Below are positions 26,901-35,900 of a DNA stretch of 64,000 nucleotides, one piece after another. Origin of the DNA: Pycnopodia helianthoides (lineage: Eukaryota > Echinodermata > Asteroidea > Forcipulatida > Asteriidae). The notes under the pieces were generated by a model that saw nothing but the letters and a program-made list of their open reading frames with translations, was not told the DNA's origin and searched no databases. The stretch spans positions 1,922,001 to 1,986,000 of the forward strand of contig CM063254.1 of the NCBI GenBank assembly GCA_032158295.1. The letters run 5' to 3'. A program made the translations under genes and the position numbers. Position 1 is the stretch's first letter. Each line of letters begins with the position of its first letter.

Positions 26901-29900
26901 TGCTTCGCATTGGCATTCACAGGAAGTATGAACCAGGAATTAAACCAAATGTTATTCATGTCAAGTATTTAACAAAAATTGTTTGTAGGCCGATCGTTTA
27001 CATAGCTCCATGAACTTCAAGCATTTTATGCTTTGTAAAACTTAATAATTTCAATCCAAAACAATTAATTCACATGTTTTCTTTGTATATCGGTTCAAAT
27101 TTCACACATACTGGCCCAAATTTGCCTCAATGCCTGCTATAGCATAGGAAAACCCTGTTTGTTAACTTGTCTACACGCACTTGAAAGGTACTCTGTACAT
27201 ACATACAGAACTATGTATATGCATCTTCCACATAAAAAAATGTGTGTATAAGTTCATCAAGTCCAGTTAGGCCAATCCTCATTGCCATTATCTCAACATC
27301 CAGTAAATTCCCAATTTAAACACTAACAGTTACAAATTTCCAAGTTGAAGTTTCTAAAATTAAAGAAAAAACAACAGTAAATGAGTTTGTTTTACAGCTT
27401 TGCTCACCAGAACAGCAGGACAAATTTAAAGCTAACTTACATTTATATGTAACTCCAAACGCAAACATACATGTACACCACAGAGAAAGATCAAATGAAA
27501 GATTGTATAGCAGTCCAATAATTAGGCTGTGAGGCTTCTTGTCGTTCTCCAAGGCTGTGCTTAAATACAGTCTCAGGATAATAGATGGTTCCTGAGAATA
27601 ATTCTCACATCCAGGTGACAATGACTCCACGGTAGCAGACAGTAAGTCAAAACTCTCTAACATCATTAAGGCTGCCCAAATCTCAATCACTCAGTTAGTG
27701 GAAGTCACAACAATTACTTCATTGACGCGCTGCATTCATGTCCCATACAGAGTTATGCGTCCTGCAAGTGGGTTGGGTACACGGAGCCTACTTTTCAAGT
27801 GCAATGTAGGAATCTCACTACAGTCTGGGGCGCAAACAGTGTAGTGAGGCAGGAAGGATAATTATAGTTTCCTATATTTGTTTTTCCCACCTGTGAATAG
27901 TACAGCCTGACCATGGGGGTGGGTTCTGCGATTCAAAAATAGTCTGGAGGGGTCAAGAGAGGGATTAAGGCAGGACACAAATTGCTCAGCGGTAGAATAA
28001 TGTTTCCAAAATGCAATGACATTTTAAACTGGCCCCAAACTGAAAAATCGCTAAAAAAATAGTTTTTAAAGTAATAGAAAGAAGTAGCAACATTTCCTGC
28101 TTATTAGCTTCTTGAAATTGGATCCAGGAGGTGTGTGGGTGTGAGAACAATTTCAAGGGTAAAAATAGACTGTTTGCTTCATTTTAAGACCATGACGGTA
28201 CAAAGCTTCATGGATGTACTTAGAAAACGAATGCCAATATTCTTGACAAACTGTTAACAACAATTTTAATGAACAATTTTGTTTTACGTCAGAGAACTGT
28301 CTAAGAAGAAAATGAACATCAATAATAAATGAAAATATAAAGAATTATAGCTCAATAAAAAATGCAAGGTACAATGTTGACAAAAAGAAAAAAGCAAAAG
28401 ACATAATCATCATCAGACATTTGTAGAGCGCCATCATTCTAGTTGCTAGATATAAACAGTAGGCCCTACAATGTTTATTTACTGTACAAACCTTCTGGTT
28501 TTTGTTTTTATTTTCTTCTTTTAATGAAGCAACTCGTTACAAAGGCCGGTATAGAGCCATTCTATGTTTGTTTGTTTGTTTATTTGTTCTGTTGGTTTTT
28601 TTTTTGGGGGGGGTCCTTTATCTCCCATAAAGTGCCAAGCTAAATAAAGGAGAAATAGACAGAGAAAGAATGAAAAGTGTTGATGTTCTGTTCAAATGGG
28701 GACATTTTCTTTGTTCAACCCCATACCAAATGGGGACAGATTAAAACACTTGTGCTTTGGCTCGGCACTCTCCCAATTCCATCAGCATACTCGTTTAAAG
28801 GAACATTACAGAATTAGTTTTTGCTAACAAAACAGATGCTGGCAGTGTAAGCACTTTATGTAATCCACCATATACCTGGAGAAGTTTGAGATCGATCGGC
28901 CATCTGGGTCACAAGAAAATAGTGAAAAACCGATTACACATTTGCATGAAATCATATAGATTCAACAAATGAATAAAACGCTCACTGAGTGATAAAATCA
29001 GAAAGTTAGTTTATTCATTTCTCATCAAGTATGGCATTTCAGACAGAAATATTTCAAGGGATGTTTTCTACTATCATCATCATTAGACCGTGTAAGTTTT
29101 ATGTAAATCTGTGATCAAATAGTATATTTTACAAGTTTTTTTCTTACCTATTCTGTAATGTTCCTTTAACAACATACTCACTTTATAATAACTTAACATA
29201 CTCTTGTTATAATATTTCAACATCAAAGTGTTTTGACTTTGATCAAACTGGAACCGTTACATGTACAATTTAATGCACTCTGGAGGGATTTGGTTGGTCA
29301 TGATTTCAATAGAAACCAGTGCAGTAGAAGAATACCACAATGGGATCAAAGCATGAGAAGGAATAGGATACATAATTTGTACGTCAATCAAAATGTAAGT
29401 ATTTGCTCAAAAAAATTGAAGAGTTTCTCAAAAAAGTGGAAAAAACCAAATCCTGTGTAATAATGTCCTTCACCAACACCTTGAAAATCATCACACACTA
29501 TACATTTCTAAACACAAATTTATATTAAAAACCTCAGCTCTTTGGTCCCCTAACACAAAGCCCTTGAGAATAAAGAAAAGGCAAATTTGGAAGCTGAATA
29601 GCAGCCTACACAACCTTGAAACCCTGGCAATAAATAATTCTTGCATTCAACCACCGAAGTTCCCTTTCTGCTCCAATTACGCCCGAAAAAGCTTAGTGGT
29701 GAATTTCAGGAGAGAGTTGTTTGTGCGGTTTTTGACATACAACATGACCCTGTCCCAGACCCAGACTTCCTCTATGTATTGGATGTTTTACTCCGATAAT
29801 GTTCGTTGGGCTTCCTGAATTTGCAAAAAAATATATAACGCAGAGAGTGGAAAAGGGATGTACGCTCTTTTGGTATGTGCTGGGTGGATGTACAGTCGTT

Positions 29901-32900
29901 AGCACAAAGGTCTAATCTAGCTGAGGGGATATTGGCTACGACTTGGGACAGAGTTCAAAGACTTCAAAAGTTGGTTGATAAATGCCGAGGTTAAGAAAGT
30001 CGTTCAAAGTTCAGTGTTCACTTTCAAAACAGTCTCTCTGTCTTAAAATTAAAGGTAAAAGTCCTATTCATTCACCACAGAATCCCAACAATTGACACCT
30101 TAATGTATCAGAAAAGAGACAACTTATGATTCATACTTAAAAATTATCAAGCAATTGAAAATTAGGAAGTAACCATTAATTCCATATTGGATCCATTTTT
30201 ATGAGATACAGTGAAATCGTTGTTTAGATCAATGCCAGCCAGCCAGCCATTTTAGACAGTCAGCTGTCTCAGTTAGCCATCTTAAAGGAACATTACAGAA
30301 TTGGTTTTTGCTAACAAAACAGTTGCTGGCAGTGTAAGCACTTTATGTAATCCACCATATACATAAACTGACAAACCTGTAGAAGTTTGAGATCGATCGG
30401 CCATCTGGGTCACGAGAAAATAGTGAAAATCCGATTACACATTTGCATGAAATCATATAGATTCAAAAAATGAATAAAACGCTCACTGAGCGATAAACTC
30501 AAATCAGAAAGTTAGTTTATTCATTTCTCATTAAATATGGCATTTCAGACATAAATATTTCAAGGGATGTTTTCTACTGTCATCATCATTAGACCGTGTA
30601 AGTTTTATGTAAATCTGTGATCAAAAAGTATATTTTACAAGTTTTTTTCTTACCAATTCTGTAATGTGGAGCATTAATGACTCTACTATAGAACATTCAA
30701 AACACTTACACAAACCCAAGGTAGTCAACTGCATCTATTTATCTTCAAACCCAAGATCCTTTCTTTAGCATGCTTCAAATCTAAATCCTGCACAACAGTT
30801 TAACTACAGTGTAGTTCAGTATGCAAGCTATCTTCAATAGATGTGTAACTGAACTAAGGAGCTCAACTTTAATATTCTAGACTGCGATGATCACAGCAGT
30901 ACATTCAAATAATTACTTTGTCAAACATATCAGAATGTTATGCATTCATCAGACCTTCACTATGTAAGTGATTAAATGAGGTGAAGTCATGTTTAGGAAT
31001 ATGAATCAATCTGTTATCTGACATCAAAGTTTGGACAGTTATCTTGAAGATGATCTCATGGAGACAGAATCCAATGATGATGGGTCATCATATCCCATCA
31101 GGTGGTCCTTTTAATGTACATGATGTAGTTAATGTGAATTGTGTATGAATTCCAAGAATGTGGTAAGCCTGTATGCTGATGCATGCACAAGCCCTTAACC
31201 AATGGTCACAATACAATGCTGTGGGCGTCTCTTGCCTCAAGTACCATGATGCACTTCAAACCCTTAAACAGAAGTTGCTTCGCATGACAAAATTAATTTA
31301 AAATGTCCTTTTACTATGTTCAAAAGGGGAAAGTGAAGTGTACTGTCTTTTATTATTGGTCTTTTACCCATATATACCCATTGTGTTAAGCACTATATAC
31401 TCAGAAAAATCCCCAGGTGGGACTCGAACCCACGACCTTTGCAGTGGCGTAACCAGACATTTTCAATTGGGGGAGGGGCAAGCGGGGCAATAGACATAAT
31501 TTTGGGGGCTATTTAATGTATCGAACCATCCATTTGTGTATCTATTTCGATCTCATTCTGTTCTTTTTTTTGGAAGGGGGAGGGGCAAGAGTTATAAGCA
31601 GGGAGGGGGGCTCCACCCTTCCCGCCCCCTACACCACTGGGCCTGGACATTAGCCGTTCTAGAGCAGATGTCTTAACCACTAGACCACCAAGCTTGCCTG
31701 GTAGGTAGCGGCAGTTCAAATCCTATATTTTAGCAGCACCGATGTGATAGTACAGTTTGTTAAATTTGCATCTGGGATAAAATATTTGTGTTTAACCCAT
31801 ACTCTGTACTGTCTCAGAATTAAGATTAATACCTACATGTAAGCTATTGCGTATCCACTAAAATTGTACTGTAGGTTCAATTAAAACTATTGTATGTAAA
31901 TAAACATACACATGCAGCTAACATTGCCAACTCACTTAGATATTGCAAGATTTAGATTCAAGTAGGCAAGACTACATTCATGACATTGTAAGTAAGTTAA
32001 AGTTGTGCAAACCTTACTGAGGTACTCTCTAATTGTTAATTGGTCAGCCCTATTATAATAGGAACTCTGTTTAACTCCCACTCGTTTATTCTATTTCACA
32101 AATAACACAGCCACAATGGGTACACAGGCTCTGAATGCAATTGTGCACTCTACACTCAACATTACACTGAGTGCCAACATACACTAGTATTTTGAATCAT
32201 ACAAAATGAACAGTCAACGCAGCTGGTATGAATGGCAGGTGTCTGCTATCAATGACAAACCATAGATCAGATGAATCCACAGTCAGAGGTAGTATTTCAT
32301 TTTCAATCAATCTCCATGTTTAAATAAGATCACACCAAGAGCATAAGATCCTTAGATTCCTGTATGTCTTAGCTTAATCTCTGTGTCATGGTTTCACTCA
32401 TCTCCGTGTGTATCATTGTTTGTTTCACTCATCTCCACGTGTATCACTGTTTGTTTTGAACACTTATCTCCATGTGTGTCATTGTTTCATTTCCCTGAGC
32501 AGTCTTTAGTCAGAGCAGAGCTACAGATAACATAGAGCAAGGAGATAACTGACTGAAGGACCAAGAGTTGAGTCACCAAAAGCTGCACATGTGATTGTAC
32601 ATAATGTGATGTTTTGACTTGTCACGAGGTGAGACTGCATTTCTAAGACACTAACTTAAAGGGAAGGTAAAGGTACCCACTCGAAAATTTACTTTTTAAA
32701 TCCTAAAAATATTGAATTTACATTGAAACCCACACAAAATGATTCACAATACAGTGCAACCCCTGTACAGTTAATCCCGGGGGAGGCCACATTCCCCCAA
32801 AGCGGTCGACTAAAAAACAATCTTGCCCTCACAGATCAGCACCGCACTGGCAGTTTGTGACCTTTATTTGGTTCACATGAATGTGCCATAAACACAGACA

Positions 32901-35900
32901 AATACAACGTCCTAGTAGTTTTGCAAGCCACGAACGAACTAACAATTGGCCTGTGACGGCGCTGCAAGACAATTAACTTGACAAATTCTCCTGGGCAAAC
33001 GTAGAGGGTGCACTATAGTGCAAACAACCCGTATTAAAAACTATTGCAAGTATGTAAAATACCGCTCATGGGACCAGTATAATTCTTACTGTAAATTGTT
33101 GCAATTCAGCATGTGGCTGCTTATAACAAGTTTGTCAATAAACCATTCTATATATAATTTATCTCTCTGTGATCCTGATGGTTTGTTCATTGCACCCACA
33201 TGCACAAATGTACAAATTTAGAGCACACTATTGTTATTTTGCAGTATGCACATTGTATCCTGAGCAAATTCAGCTCTAATACAAATGAAAATGATGAAAG
33301 GGAACAAGATCCTTTCAAAATATGATTCAGTGAAATTCTTGTGGGCTGATCAAGTGGCAAGCTTACTGGTCTGGCTGGCTGGTGACCAACAAGGTTAAGG
33401 GCAAGCCATGCTAATTGTGGCCTTTATAAACAAAACAGTGCATAGGAAAAAACTATAAATAAATAATAGTAAACTTGCGGGTACAACCATGTGTAAATCT
33501 CTTTTGTTTGAGTTTTGGCTCTGAGAAGAGCCGGTTTGGTCTGACAGTGCATGTAGCAAGTCTGATCAGCTGTAAATGCAATTTCACTAATTATTCCATT
33601 AGTGCTAACCTCTGATGTATTGTCTTGACCCGAACCTTCAAATGTTTCCAGTCCCTCAGACTGTCTGGTTTCCAAATTGGCAATGACTTTTTTCTCATTG
33701 AAAGTGGCCTTGCCTTGTCATTCTACGCCTTCTAAGATTGAAATCTGATCATGTACATGTACATGTAGCTAAAACATGTACAATACAAACAGGAGTGTCA
33801 ACAGTCATTAGTAATATATCCATAAACTAGTTTACTGTTTCTCTTTGAGTCTAGTAACTTTAGTGGGTAAAAGTATTACAGTATTGTACATTGTTTTCAT
33901 TCATTATTAAAAATGAGAGTAATTAATTTAAAATATTAAATCTTCATATGGACAGATTACTTGTGTTGATGTACTCACATACCGTTCAGAATGACTTTAA
34001 TAAATGACATTCTTGAGAAATCTTCCGAGGGCAAAAGTTAAATTAATCATCACATGACAATCTTTTGGCTGGCACATTACTGTAGTATTCAGTAGTGGCT
34101 GGAAGTCAATAGGACACAAACTGAGCATTACTAAAGGATTTGTGGAAAATGTCAACCTAATTGTTGCTAAAGGCAGGGTATACTTTTGGTAATTGTCAAA
34201 GACTGATATCACCTGTGAAAAATTTGGCTTAATTGGTCATCGAAGTTGCAAGAAAATAATGAACGAAAAAACACCCTTGTTGCATTGAATTGTGTGCTTT
34301 CAGATGCCTGAGAAAGGCTTCATGCCTGAAGCCGCTCTCAGATTAAAATTTGTGGGTGAAAAATTACCTCTTCCTCTAAAACTACATTACTTCAAAGGGG
34401 GTTGTTTTTTAACAATGTTTTATACTATCAACAGCTCTCCAGTGCTTTCTCCAAAGTAAGTTTTTAGGGTCATTAACTTGTGGAGTAGTTACCAAAAGTA
34501 TAGGCCTACCCTGCCTTTAAAAAAAACTTTCAATAAAAATTATCCTCCATATATCACACCCACCACCTCGAAAAATGATTTTTTGCTCAGAGAAAAATAT
34601 CTTTATCCTATGGCAATGTGTCTACATGTTTCCAAGTTGGCAAAGTTTGCACAGACGCAACCATCTTTACTGAGCCCAGACACTGACACCAGAGAGATTT
34701 TAAGTACAATTTTTTGAGACGAGACAACACTTTTTCAAAGCGTATTTACACCTTGAGGGAATTCCATTTACTACACAGTGTCTAAACTTCTTCGGAATTG
34801 GGCTCATCTTAACAGTGGCACTGATCCAACATTTTATGCAATGATGCACCACGGGTGATGCACAGGGTAACCTGATCCATCTTGACAACACTGTGAGTCA
34901 AAACTGGGTAATGTTGTGAGGCACTACTGTCTCTAACACCCCCAGCCATGAGTCACCTCCTGTGGGTGTTACCCGTCCCAGGTAATTGTTCCCGAAGCTA
35001 GGGACAGGTTTACCACCAACTACACCCTCATCCTTAAATACATGTTTGTATGATACATTTAGTATCTATGTCCCCTCAATAATAGGTAGTTCCTGACATT
35101 CTCACCAATGGCTCTGACTGTGCGTCCAGTACATTGACCATGGAGGGACCTCCATGATCATACATTGTATTTGCAACGATTTATAACCTTCGACAATATT
35201 GAGAATAAAGGAAACCACCTGGTATTACAGCTTAAATTTATAACTGACATTTCAACGTTGTTATGTGCGGCATTACGATGAAATGGATTATTGTAGATTC
35301 TGGTGCGCTTTGGGTCAAAGACTCTACTTAGTAATACACATACTCTTGTGTGTTGACTGATTATGTCATAAATTTGTCAACATCTACTACACTATATTAA
35401 ATGAAAGTTTACACAACTGACAGCTCAAAGTGATCACAATTACCTATAAAGCCCGTTGTTTTTGTAACTGTGTGCAAAATCTGTCACAGGAACAATCTAT
35501 GACATTCTGGTTGTTAACCTGTTTTTAGCTAAGCAATGTTTTGGGGTGCTGAGTTCAGTAAGTAGTATGACAAATTTGAGTCTTGGCTTACTGTAGTACA
35601 ATGTACTGTACGTTAAACCTCAAAGCTGGTCTTTACATCCCTATGATTGGGTCTTACTTAACAGGTTTTTTGACTGTCAAAATGAAAGCCAAAAAGGTTG
35701 AGCTACATGTACAACACATGTGTACCATGTGTAGAGTAGCTTTAAAGGCACAGTACACGTTTGGTAATTGGAGCCTACTGATTGTGTTAATCCTATACAA
35801 ATGTAGGTACATGATACAATCAAACTAACCTGTGAAAATTTCGCTTCAAAAGGTGGTCGCGTTTTTGAGATATCACCGAAAAACCGGAGCGAATATTTTC

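Noticed and set aside
33424..33675. 83-codon minus frame METRQSEGLETFEGSGQDN
   Set aside because: Overlaps a dispersed repeat (TAAACTTGCGGGTACA, also at 20390-20510), with no splice context.
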